Shown here: piece by piece, positions 1-10,800 of the stretch
Layout of the letters: the number at the start of each line of letters is the position of its first letter
Position numbering within the stretch: the first letter of the stretch is position 1
Assembly: GCA_015350385.1 (NCBI GenBank)
Contig: WNKI01000002.1
Coordinates: forward strand, 2,270,809 to 2,334,808
Reading direction: 5' to 3'
DNA: 64,000 nt
Source of the DNA: Aculops lycopersici
Lineage: Eukaryota > Arthropoda > Arachnida > Trombidiformes > Eriophyidae
Translations under genes and position numbers: made by a program
Notes under the pieces: model-generated
The model's database searches: none
Told to the model about the DNA's origin: nothing
Seen by the model: the letters and a program-made list of their open reading frames with translations, nothing else

Positions 1-1
1 T

Positions 2-3000
2 ATGACCGAGCTGTGCGATTTTCAAGTCTTTCGCGTGCTTCGTCTCATAAAAGCCTCACCTGTTTTAGAGGACTTCACCTACAAGAGCTTCGGTCCGGGA
101 AAAAAGTTGGGCAGTTTGGTTATATTCACACTCTGCCTATTGATTGTAACCTCAACCATGACTATGCAATTATTTTGCAGCCTCCCTGGCTACCATAGGT
201 TTCAAGACTTCAGCTTTGCCTTTATGTCAATGTTTCAAATTTTAACCCAAGAAGCTTGGACGGATGTGATGAACGAGACAATGTTACGTGTTAGCCCCGT
301 TCTAATGCCCGTGGTTGCCATCTATTTCATCTGCTACCACCTGTTTGTATCGCTAATTGTCCTCTCCCTATTTGTTGCCGTTATATTGGATAACCTCGAA
401 TTGCCCGAGGATTTGAAGAAGGCCAAACAGGAGAAGGCGCGCGAGCAAACCGCTTGCATCAGTGAGGAACTTCCGCTTAGATTGCGTTTATTTGAACGCT
501 TCCCCGATTCGCCCCAAATGACCAAATTACACAAGTCGGCCTCAGAATTTAACGTGCCAAAGGTTCGCGAGAGTTTCATGCGAAGCTTTGTGGACGACAT
601 TGACAATCACAATACAATTAAGAATTGCATCAGAGCTGGAATAGTTCAGGGTTACAGCACAAACGACTACATGCCCAGTGGCCTCGGTGGCGGTGGTCAG
701 CTTACAGGTGGCAGTGGTGGCGCCTTAGGTAAGCAATTAACTAGAAAGAATGCGCCTTTTAAACAATTGAACAAATTTATCGATAGAGATACGAGATTTC
801 ACCATTATCAAGATCAACAACAACAACAACAACAAACTAAGGGTGTGTTCATGAGCAACGAAAGACAATTGGTTAGGTTGCCCTCGTTGAAATTGTTAAC
901 AAATCCGTCTAAAGCCTCGTCAACAAGCAAGATACTTAGAAAGACAGCAATCAATCAGCTAATAGAGGAGTCCAATATTCAGAGATTGTCGCTAATGAAC
1001 GATGATGTGGCTCTATCGCAAAAGGGCCACCTGCAGGCAGGTGGAATGCTCAAGTCGGGCGCCGGGCAGCTTAGGCTGCGCGGCGAGCGAGCTAGCTCGT
1101 TGACTTCGCGAATTCAACAATCCTCCTATGATTATTTGAAGGAGAATGGCGAGGGTATGCAAGAGAACCTAAGGAATCCACAGGATTTAAATATCAAAAT
1201 GTTGAAACGAAAGCGACAACAGGCCGAGCTAAAGAGGAGCCAAAGGGAGAAAGACCTGAGAGAGAATCACCCGTTATTTGATACACCATTATTTATCGTT
1301 GGCCGCGAGAGTAAATTTAGAAAGTTTTGCCAATTGCTCGCCTGGTCCAAATATGAATACAACGACCGAGATCCCATCACTGGCAAACACCGAAAGTCAA
1401 ACTATAAATCCCTCCACAATCTATTGGGCCTGGTGAGTTTTCTCGATTGGATAATGATCATCATAACAACCCTCTCGTGTGTTTCAATGATGTTCGAGAC
1501 GCCCTTTGTTCGAATAATGGAGGTGCCCGCCTTACAGGTGGCCGAGTATGTGTTTGTTGTTAGCATGACCATTGAATTGAGCTTAAAAACTTTAGCAAAC
1601 GGACTAGTGTTTACCCCGAAGGCTTTACTCTCGACGGTTGCCGGAATTATGGACTCGTTTATATTCATTACAAGTTTGATCTATGCCCTTTGGATGCCCC
1701 AGGAGGTGGAGCCGCAATCGTTGGCCCAATATCTAATGTTGCTACGTTGCATTAGACCATTGAGGATATTCTCGCTAATACCCCACATGAGACAGGTGAT
1801 CTATGAGCTAGTTAGAGGATTCAAGGCAATCTTTTTAGTTTGCATCCTGCTTGCCCTGCTGTGTTTTGTGTTCGCCTGCTACGGTGTTCACGTGTTTGGC
1901 GGCCGACTGGCCAGGTGTACGGATCCCACAATATTAATGCGCGAGAATTGCACCGGCACCTTTTTGCGCAAGGTGTTTGTGACAAAGATGCGCCTATCCA
2001 CCGACGACGAATCCTATCCGGCGATGCTTGTTTCAAGAGTTTGGTAAGTATTGTATAGGTGCAGAGGGTTTTTAATAGACTCTGATGTCGATAAGTCGGC
2101 GCGCGCGTCACTCCTTCGCTGGTGCTCAGTGGGCCTCATAGGAGATTATTATTAACCTAAAGTTAAACACACAAACAAACGCAAAACCGAAACCAAAATT
2201 CTTATCTCTTTAAATCTAAAATCAAATCTTCACCCATTATAGGGCCAATCCGCATAGATTCTCCTTTGATGACATCACAAGCGCAATGTTGGCTCTCTTT
2301 GAAGTCCTCTCGTTCAAGGGTTGGGTTGACATTCGCGAAGCTTTACTGAAACGATTCAACAACTCGGTAAGTTGGTATCTCTTAGCTTGTTTTTTTCTTC
2401 CTCTCTTTCTGTAGACTAGTCGTTTATGTTGTGACTTTAGCATTTGAGATGTTGCTACATTTACATATACATCAAGTACATATACATAAATACATATACT
2501 TATACTTATACTCAAACTCATATTTACTATACATAAACATATCTATCCATCTCTAGCGACCACTTGTAACACTGTTGCAAAGAGTTTAACCACTAACCAA
2601 AGAGCACCACCACCACTCATCATCTCTCTCTTCCTCTCGACCCATCGTGTTTTATATACGTTTGCATAAATACTTATTACATCTGCACAAATAATACTTG
2701 ACGATGTATATAAATTAATGAATCCCCACATAACTTGGAGTAGCTTCACACATTGTACATCCACATCTTCGTCTTCTTTGGTTGCATGGTTGGAGTAACC
2801 CTATTTGTGGGAGTAGTTATCGCTAATTACGGTGAAAATAAGGTAAGATCATTTGTGGCCACTGGCTAACTATCCCTCCCTTTATGTCTCCAGCTTACAC
2901 CCCCACTCTCTTCTTCCTCTCCTTTATGCCACTTAACGCAGGAGCACAAGATACACCTCTACTCCCCCTTCTCCGCCCCCGTCTGTCTCGCTTTGCCCTC

Positions 3001-5629
3001 TACCTCTTTCTTCTAGAAGACGGGTGCAAATGAGCTATCAAGCTAATTTGCCTTATTGGTTACAGTGAGAGTTGGTCCTTCTTATGCAGAGACGTCTATT
3101 TCCCTTCTATTATAGTCACCATATCATTGCCCGTTGCTCTTTTACTCCCTACTGTACCAATCACTCACTCGTTCGGTGCAACTTGTGGCACTCGAAACTA
3201 ACGCCCGCCCATTATAATCTATTCAATTCCATCATGCATGCATGCATGCATGCATCGATTTATCCATCCACCCATCCATCCATCCATCCATCTATCCAAC
3301 AAACAAACTAACCAACTCACTCACTCACTCTCACCAACCAACAAACTTACCATGACGACAAAAACAACCATAAACCAATAACCACTTGTTACCAATCGCT
3401 CGTTCTGTTGGTCGTCAATAATATTGTGAACAACAATAGGGAACTGCGCTACTCACAGTCGACCAAAGAAGGTGGTGCGATCTCAAGAAGCGACTAAAAA
3501 TTGCCCAACCCCTACACCTCCCTCCCCGTCCAGATCACGTTCGTTTCCGAGCCATTATTTATGACATAATACAGAACATAGCATTCAAGAGGCTCATTGC
3601 AATTCTGGTCCTATGCAATAGCAGCCTATTGGTTGTCCATTGGGATCCAAATGAGTCGCATACCGTCTCGTTTGCCACCATTTCGGCTGGCTTGACACTA
3701 GCATTCACCATTGAGGTTATAATGAAGATGATTGCGTTTACGCCTCGCGGCTATTGGCAGAGTAGAAGGAATCGCTACGATTTGGTGGTCACTTTGATTG
3801 GTTGCATTTGGGTGCTGGTGCATTTTGTATTCACAAATCAATTTAGCAGCACCTTTGGCTTTATTGTGGTTATATTGAGATTCTTTACCATAACCGGCAA
3901 GCATGCAACCCTTCAAATGCTCATGTTAACAGTTGTTGTTTCAGTATACAAATCGTTCTTCATTATTCTGGGCCTCTTTGTGCTGGTCCTATTCTATTCC
4001 CTGATGGGAGTTCAATTGTTTGGCTCTGTGAAATTTGGAGAGAATCTGTCACGGCAGGCAAATTTTAGATCGGCAAAATTGGGCACCATTACGATGTTTA
4101 GAATAGTCACCGGCGAGGATTGGTATAGGATGATGCACGATTGTATGATTGGCCCGCCTTATTGTACGAAGGGCAAAAATTATTGGGAAACCGACTGTGG
4201 CAACTTTGGCATTAGCTTTGCCTTCTTCTCCTCCTTCTATATCATCATTACGCATATGGTTTTAAATCTATTAGTCGCCATTATTATGGAAAATTTCTCC
4301 CTCTTTTATTCATCCGAGGAGGACGCTCTATTGAGTTATACGGACATACGAAATTTCCAAAATACCTGGAACATGGTCGATGCCCAACAGCGCGGCACTG
4401 TACCTGTGAGGCGAGTTAAGTTTATCCTTCGCCTATTGAAAGGTAGACTTGAGGTTGATCCAACGCGAGACCAGCATTTGATTAAGCACATGTGCCACGA
4501 AATGGAACGCCTGCACAATGGCGAGGACGTCTCCTTCCACGACGTCCTCTCGATGTTATCCTATCGCTCGGTGGACATCAACAAGTCGTTGCAATTCGAG
4601 GAGCTGTTGGCGCGGAACGAACTCGAGAATATTATCGAGGAGGAAGTGGCCAAGAAGACTATCAGGCAGTGGCTGGACCAGTGCCTAAGACGAGTGCGCC
4701 AGCAAAAGCAACCGAGTAGCCTAATCCAGGGCTTACGTCAGACCCAAATGGGAGGTGGAGCCGATTCCTTTTTGCCCAGCCTCGCCAAGTCGTCGGCGGC
4801 GGCGACGACCGCCCTCGTCTCAGCCGCTGGTCCGCCTAGTAGCTCAAGTGATCATTCGCCCCAAACTCCGCTGGCCAGCTCAAATGCCGGTGGAGCGGCG
4901 GCCACGGCGGCGGCACCAGCAATGGCGGCACCGGCAACCACCACCCCAGCAACAACCTCATCATCATCATCACTAATGACAACAAAGCTTGCCACTAGCC
5001 TTCAGACAACGAGCTTGTCAAGTGGCGAGACCGTTGCTCAGAACGCCGGCGGTCTTGGTGGCGGCGCCGGCAGTGTCGCCGATGGCACCGCCGGCAGTGG
5101 TGCCCTCGCCGCGGTTGCGACCTCTCCCACGACAGCTTCTACAGCAACAACACAACAACAACAACAACAACAACATCAACCACCATTAGCGGGAGCAGCA
5201 GCCACCTCGAGCGCAAATGCAAATACCAGCGGCCGGCTTACCAGCACTTCAACAAGCGAATCGCAACACTCAATCAGCTCCACCACGGCAATGACTCTTG
5301 CGGCCAACTTTGTCAAGATCAAGCGACGGGCCGAAGCTAATAGATCTGACAGCATTTCGGTGGGCCAGAATCAGCGAAAGCTGCTCACCTCAAGCGCAGA
5401 TCCGAAGAAGGACGAACGAACGCACCACTTGCGACGAGCCATCCAAGCGTTGACAAATTCCACTAGCTCCAAGATGAGCTTTGCAAATATGAACAAGCCC
5501 ACCATTGATGCGGCCACCAATCAGAGTTCTCTGGACGCGGAGGAGAGTAACAAAAACAAACAGTTCAGACCAAAGTTGAATGCTGAAATACACGACATTC
5601 ACGAGTGGTGGAACTATCAGATCAACTGA
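2..5629 (+). CDS. NALCN: NALCN sodium-leak channel, 3' part (exons 2-2043, 2243-2366, 2744-2842, 3440-5629)
   Basis: Pore-forming subunit of the voltage-insensitive Na+ leak channel of the plasma membrane (narrow abdomen in flies), which sets resting excitability. The visible part starts in the S4 segment of domain II (arginine/lysine-rich VFRVLRLIK) and runs through domains III and IV to the C-terminus; the rest lies off the left edge, so the ATG at 2 is an internal Met. The family's EEKE selectivity filter is visible for three domains: Glu in TQEAW (251-253), Lys in SFKGW (2316-2318) and Glu in TGEDW (4115-4117). The II-III linker is long and carries a Gln run. Splicing follows GT/AG rules: TG|G splits a Trp at 2043/2243, and the other junctions are phase 0. 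The joined frame matches NALCN continuously, including the KGTALLTVDQRRW block after the third intron. After the domain IV tail comes a low-complexity Ala/Ser/Thr/Gln stretch, then a conserved Trp-Trp-containing end. Identification is firm. Confidence 0.96.
2243..2366 (+). CDS. NALCN: NALCN internal exon carrying the domain III selectivity-filter lysine
   Basis: This 124-bp exon encodes ANPHRFSFDD followed by the domain III pore loop (LSFKGWVDI) and ends NNS before a GTAAGT donor. The acceptor TATAG at 2238-2242 completes a Trp codon split after its second base in the preceding exon. It is too short to be seen as a stand-alone reading frame. Confidence 0.93.
2744..2842 (+). CDS. NALCN: NALCN internal exon, domain III S6 segment
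   Basis: This 99-bp, phase-0 exon encodes LHTLYIHIF, then the hydrophobic S6 helix of domain III ending VVIANYGENK. It lies between a GTAG acceptor (2740-2743) and a GTAAG donor at 2843. The family conserves the same residues before the KGTALLTVDQRRW segment, which opens the next exon at 3440. Confidence 0.93.
3235..3252 (+). promoter_or_regulatory. Cluster of TGCATG (Rbfox-type) elements in NALCN intron 3
   Basis: Four overlapping TGCATG hexamers (3235, 3239, 3243, 3247) form a short ATGC tandem about 190 bp upstream of the last NALCN exon, followed by an ATCC repeat. UGCAUG is the Rbfox splicing-factor binding site; it may equally be a plain microsatellite. Confidence 0.4.
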
Positions 5630-5852
5630 GGGGACATGACTAGTTTCAGCCGGGCTAGCCCGCCAGTTCAACTAGCTTGCCAGCGAACAAAAGAGCAACC
5701 TACGAACAAAATTGAGAACTCACCAGAAAACTCCGCAAATTAAGCCACAAGCGTCAGTGTGAGTTTTGTGTGAGAATATAGCTTATTGCAACAATGTTAA
5801 AAAAGGGAACTAAATTAAGAAAAGAAAAGAAAAGAGAAGAAATGAAATGAAA

Positions 5853-5863
5853 AATAAAATAAA
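5853..5863 (+). terminator. Tandem AATAAA poly(A) signals of NALCN
   Basis: Two overlapping AATAAA hexamers lie about 225 bp after the NALCN stop codon, in an A-rich stretch. They are the first canonical signals downstream and fit a short 3' UTR in the convergent spacer with the Hey-like gene. Confidence 0.55.
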
Positions 5864-5988
5864 ACCAAGACAATGAGGACAAGCTAGTGAATCTCACATA
5901 AACATAAACATAAATATATTTATATTTATATTCATATTTATATATTTGTATAATTGGCTTTCCTCCCTCCTCCAATCAGCCACTATCG

Positions 5989-6930
5989 CTAGTAGTGGTA
6001 GGTGGCGGCCGCTGCCGCGGCCACATGGTGATGGTGCTGCGACATCATACCCGTGATCTCGGAGCCAAAGGCCGGATTGTTGGCCAGATGATGGTGGTAG
6101 GCGGACATTGGGTGGTGGTGGTGGTGGTGGGCGTGTTGGTTGTAAAGGTGATGCGCGTGCTGAATGCTACTCGGGGTTGCACTTGAAGTGTGTAGAGATG
6201 AAGCGGAACTGTTGGTTGGACTCGTGAAGCTAACAGGTGAGCTTGTTGCCACGGCCGCCGCCACAGCCAACGAGGCCAAGTTAGCGTGATGATTGCTATC
6301 CAGGGTTTGCAACTGGTGACCATGACCGGCGGCGAGCTGGTGGTGGTGTTGCTGGTGCGGTTGCTGGCCAACGTTAACCATTTGGGTTAGCTGATGCGTT
6401 GGAGTGGCACTTGTAACGGGAGTTGAGGCGACACTAGCGTACATTGAGGAGGTCGCGTGCAATTGATGCTGGTGTTGTTGTTGCTGCTGGCTCTGATTGG
6501 CTCCATGGCTTTGGCTCGAATAGTGGCCATTGCTCGATGACACCTGCTGTTGCTGCAGCATCGTCGATTGGACGGAATCTTCTTTGATTGCAGTCGCTTG
6601 GTGGCTTAAACTCACCGCTGATGGGGATACATTCACCTGTTGTTGTGTTTGTTGTTGTGGTAGTGGATAGAGTTGCTTTGTGCTAGTCAAACTATCAGCC
6701 AAACCGCGAGCGTGTAACATTTTTAGATAATCAACAGTCATTTGCAAAATCTCCGCCTTTTCCAATTTAGCCGAACCTTGCTTCTCGAAAGCAGCGGGAA
6801 CTAGGCGCCTCAGTTCCATCAATGAATTGTTTATCTTATCCCGGCGCCTCTTTTCAATCATTCCGCGTCTCTTCTTTCTTGTGACCATGTTTCCTGTTGT
6901 CTGTCCAATCGCTTGATGGCAGCCGGACAT
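5989..6930 (-). CDS. Hey: Hey-like bHLH transcriptional repressor lacking a recognisable Orange domain
   Basis: A 313-residue nuclear DNA-binding protein. Residues about 14-76 form a bHLH domain of the Hey subfamily: basic region RKKRRGMIEKRRRDKINN, then LRRLVPAAFEKQGSAKLEK and AEILQMTVDYLKMLH. Hey proteins are Notch-induced repressors. The sequence after MLHARG should be an Orange domain but is instead Gln-, His- and Ser-rich to the end. The YRPW tetrapeptide is absent, although NPAFGSEITGM near the C-terminus vaguely recalls the TE(I/V)GAF tail. I chose the ATG at 6930; an upstream GTG and an in-frame TAG lie just before it. An acceptor-like CCGCAG a few bases upstream leaves room for a 5' exon. 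The stop is 360 bp from the convergent NALCN stop. Subfamily assignment rests on the bHLH domain alone, so Hey is probable rather than proven. Confidence 0.85.
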   Translation of the reverse strand: MSGCHQAIGQTTGNMVTRKKRRGMIEKRRRDKINNSLMELRRLVPAAFEKQGSAKLEKAEILQMTVDYLKMLHARGLADSLTSTKQLYPLPQQQTQQQVNVSPSAVSLSHQATAIKEDSVQSTMLQQQQVSSSNGHYSSQSHGANQSQQQQQHQHQLHATSSMYASVASTPVTSATPTHQLTQMVNVGQQPHQQHHHQLAAGHGHQLQTLDSNHHANLASLAVAAAVATSSPVSFTSPTNSSASSLHTSSATPSSIQHAHHLYNQHAHHHHHHPMSAYHHHLANNPAFGSEITGMMSQHHHHVAAAAAATYHY

Positions 6931-7804
6931 CACGACACCTGCGGTCTAGTGTTGGTAGTGATCAAAGTTGCTAGTGGGTTGCGTAAAAGCGGTGGTTTAA
7001 AATGGTGGATGTGGTGCGGCTTCGTGTTGCGCTGTTATGCTTCAGTGATACTTTCTTCGTTGCCTCCTTATGCCTGGTCTACTCTCTACTGACTAGGTGA
7101 CTTGCTGTCACTGATGTTGGTCCTTCGATTGTCTGGAAGCAAGTGGTGTTCTGACCGAAATTCATTTGGCAGCTTGATGTCGAGGTCGTCACCGTCTTTG
7201 TGGTCGTGGTCGTCTTTGTAGTGGTTATTGTGCAACAATATCTCTTCATCGACTAAATATGAGCAGCACTTGCAACAAACGCAACTGCAGCAGAACCTTC
7301 GATTGTCAGTCTGGTGCTCGTCGAAGTCGCAGCGGCTGAGATGAGCGCAGCAAGAGCAAATGACTGACACAATCGCTTTCGATTAGGGTATTGGTGATGG
7401 TGGTGGTGCTGCTGCTGCTAGCCCTCAACGCGACGACAGGCAACCAGGATTGAATCTACTATCCTGCGTGTGCGAATGTGAGGCACACACACAAAATACC
7501 AAGTGCAGGATTTGTTTGCATGCGCGCCACGATGGCTTCAATCAGCCAACCAACCAGCCATTCGCCATCCAATTCTTCCTCTTCTTTTTCTTATCCCTCC
7601 TCTTGTTCTGGTAGCTATATTACGTCGTGTGAGTTGTTCTAATAGCGACCAGCCGCAACCAGAACCCATCGAAACACTCACTCATCTACCACTCTTGCTG
7701 CTAGTTCAGCGCCGGGGACATATGAAGCGGCGTATAGCGAAATTGACGCTTGCGCGCGCCGAGCGTGTGCCAGCTCATTTCCAACGGTTCCCACGGTGTT
7801 ATGC
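6931..7804. other. Spacer between the Hey-like gene and NURF301
   Basis: This 874-bp stretch holds no reading frame I can support. It serves as the 5' flank of the Hey-like gene and the 3' flank of NURF301, both on the minus strand. A Cys-rich frame at 7086-7370 has no ATG. A Su(H)-type site lies near its right end. Confidence 0.6.
7787..7794 (-). promoter_or_regulatory. Candidate Su(H)/CSL binding site upstream of Hey
   Basis: On the minus strand this reads CGTGGGAA (bases 7788-7795 give the TTCCCACG complement), a perfect match to the YGTGRGAA consensus of the Notch effector Su(H)/CSL. It lies about 860 bp upstream of the Hey-like ATG, on the same strand, just past the NURF301 stop. One site could occur by chance. 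Confidence 0.35.
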
Positions 7805-10800
7805 TTAAGCGCTATGGTTACTCTTCCCCTGCTGCTGCTGTTGCTCTTGTTCTTGCTCCTCCTTGTGCATAGCATTATCATTGCCGATGGGCGGGGGAAG
7901 CACATCATTCACAGGTTTTTCTGGTTTCTCTACCTCTGGTACCGGTGCTTTTGCCGGTTGAGTTGCATCGGTGGTGGTGGTGGTGGTGGTGGTGGTGGTT
8001 GTTGTTGTTGTTGTTGTTGTTGGCGGTGTTGCCGCCTTACAATCGCCGTCACTATTGTCGCTTGCCGGAGTTATGTTGGTGGAGGTGATATGAGTTTTTG
8101 CTGCGCCGGCTTCAATGGTGAGAGGTTGAGAAATTGGAGTTGAAACTGGAATAGAATTGGCGGTGGCGGTTATTGGAACAGAAGTTGGCGCTGGAGTAGG
8201 ATCTGTAGCTGGAGTGTTCAAAGTTTCGATTTTTTGATCAGAAGTTGGTTTGGGAGTTATAACAGGAGCAGGAGCTGGAGCTGGAGCTGAAACTGCACTT
8301 GGCACAGGCGTTGCATTAGATGTGCGAGCTGCGCTGGGGGCGCTAGGTACAGCGGTGGCGATTGCGACTGGATTTGTTGCTTGAGGTGCCTGTATTCTAA
8401 TCAAATTTGAAGGTTGTCTGATTGGAGTAACACCCAGCGGGCTAGTTATCTGGGGTCTTATTAGATAGGTATTCGTTTGGTTCGGTCCTGGACCAACGTG
8501 GCGTAAAATTAGAGGAGTCCCTCGCTGCAGATAGCTGGCTGGTAGACGAATAACTTGACCTTGCTCAGTCCGAAAGTATCTGATCACTGGTGTGGTTGGT
8601 GCGCCTGTAGTACCAGTCGTGGAACCACCAGTATTCTGACCAGGAGTTTGTAATGCGGTGACAGGTGTCAATACCTTTATAGTTTCCTGCTTGATGGGAG
8701 TGGATAGAGTTGAGGAGCTACCTGCTGGTGATGAGTTGGCACTTGCTGTAAATTGCATGCCATAAGTATATTTGACTCGCTTTGCATTCTCCTCGTCCCT
8801 TTGTTTCCGTTCAGCATTTAGTTTTCTCACTCTTTCTAATTCCTGCCTACGCTCTTTGTCTAGTTGCTCTTTTCTAGCTCGTTCGCGTAGTATCTGATTC
8901 TGGCGCTCAATCTTCTCATCGAATTGTTTCAATTCCCATAATTCCAACTGATCCTCTGATACCCAAACCTCCTCTACACTGGGACTTTTCTCTTCCTCCT
9001 GTTCAACCTGACGCCTTGCTCGCAAACCACTTCGACCTGATGGGTTCGATGACGCAAATGACTTCCTGGAGCTAGATGACTTCTTGCTTTTGGTGGTTGT
9101 CTCATTTGGAGTTGTAGTTTTCTTGATTAAGTACTCCGAGTGTGTTAAGAATGGCAGTCGGTCGCGTTTCTTCAACAATTGTATTGTTATTGTAGAATCC
9201 TCCGTATTTATAACATTATGACCAGATGCCGGCGGTCGGACTTGTAATTCATCCCAACGCAAAGTTGCGTGCATTACTCGTAACTGTAATCCTACTTCTT
9301 GGATAGTGGAGACGAGTCTATTCCTATATAACCAACAAGTTCTAAATGTGGGCCTCGGGGTCATACCATAAGGCCAAACGTAATTGTTTTGTTTAGCTGT
9401 GTAGGAGAAACTCTTCGCCTCTTTGAGGCCTCCAGATCTAGCCAATTTGCGCAGTTCGAGATCAGGTAGTACAAGTAGAGATCTAACTTTGCCTCGTTTT
9501 GTTAGAAAATCATGACAAGGTGGTAGTCTAGGGCGCGCAAGAACACACTTGCGTATCACTTGTTGCTGAGGTTGCACTTGGTTCGCATCAATCGTTTTCG
9601 TTGGGGTTTGACTATTATTTGTTATGTTAGCCGCTAGTACCATGTTTGTGAGATTCAAGCTGATATTTTTCGCAGGGGTCATGGGATTGCTGCTATCACC
9701 ATTGACTTTGATTGGAGCCTTATCCTTGGCTTCTTGAATCTTTAGATTAGCTTCTAGTTTTTTACTTAGAAGATTTTCAAGCTCGGCAACTCTTACCTTT
9801 TTATAAGAGTTTAGCTTCGGCTTCTTCGGATAGAGGACACGCTTATCTTCTTCGATGGATAATGATGCTGCAATATCAATCACATCGTGTTCCTTGATCT
9901 TCTCCTCAATCATATCAACGATAAATGGGTGACACGTCATGGGGCTGAGCCATCTGAATGGTTCAGTTCTGTAAAGCTTTGGACTCGAACGTAACCTTGA
10001 CTTATGAGTCTTGCCCCTCCAATACCAACCATTCAGACCTGTCAGTCTGTATTCCTCGCCTTTTTGTTTCCAAACTTGATGTTTCACTGGCTTAAGCTTG
10101 GGTGAAAATTTGACCATCGTTCCCAATCTATAAGCTTGTTCAAAGTCTTGGCTGACCCACTCGCGCCTCTCAAAGCCCCTAGGCTGTCTGTCAGTCTTCT
10201 TGAGTTCTTCGCGCTCGAGGAATGTAGATCTGAATAATTGAGTGAATCCGATGGCCTCATTCCATGTTGACTTAAATAATATAGGTCTGATTGCTATCTC
10301 AAGTAGGGATAAAGCTGAGGAATAATCGTTGGCGTCTCTAGCGTTCTGGATAGTTTTCAACCAAGAGGGTTTGTGAGTCTGCCAACAAGTGTGAATGAAA
10401 GTGGTGGGGATAGAAGCTTCAAATTTGATCAAACTGGTTTTTATGGTGGCAACAAGTCCTATGAGTGGTCCATTGATTGCACCATGCCATCTATATGAGT
10501 TGGAAGCAGTGATGCAAAATTTGTTTCCTAATGTTCTATTCGTATCCCTATCAGAGTTGTGCGTCTTGCCGCTAGCTAGATGACTTGATAAGTAATTTGT
10601 GTAAGATTTCTTGGTTCCATTTTGAATAGTTATTTTTAAAGATGATGAAGAGTTGTCATCGTTTTCGTCATTTTGCAATTGATTAGAGCGAGATGTTTTC
10701 GGATAGAGATCATGAGTAATTTTCATTTGTCGCTCCATCTCGTCCCTATACTGTAATAGATTTGTGATAAGGCTTTTCTCAAATCTATTTTCATGCAAAC

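Noticed and set aside
7086..7370. Cysteine-rich 94-residue minus-strand frame between Hey and NURF301
   Set aside because: It starts only with GTG, contains no ATG-initiated product and has no spacing pattern of a known zinc or toxin fold.
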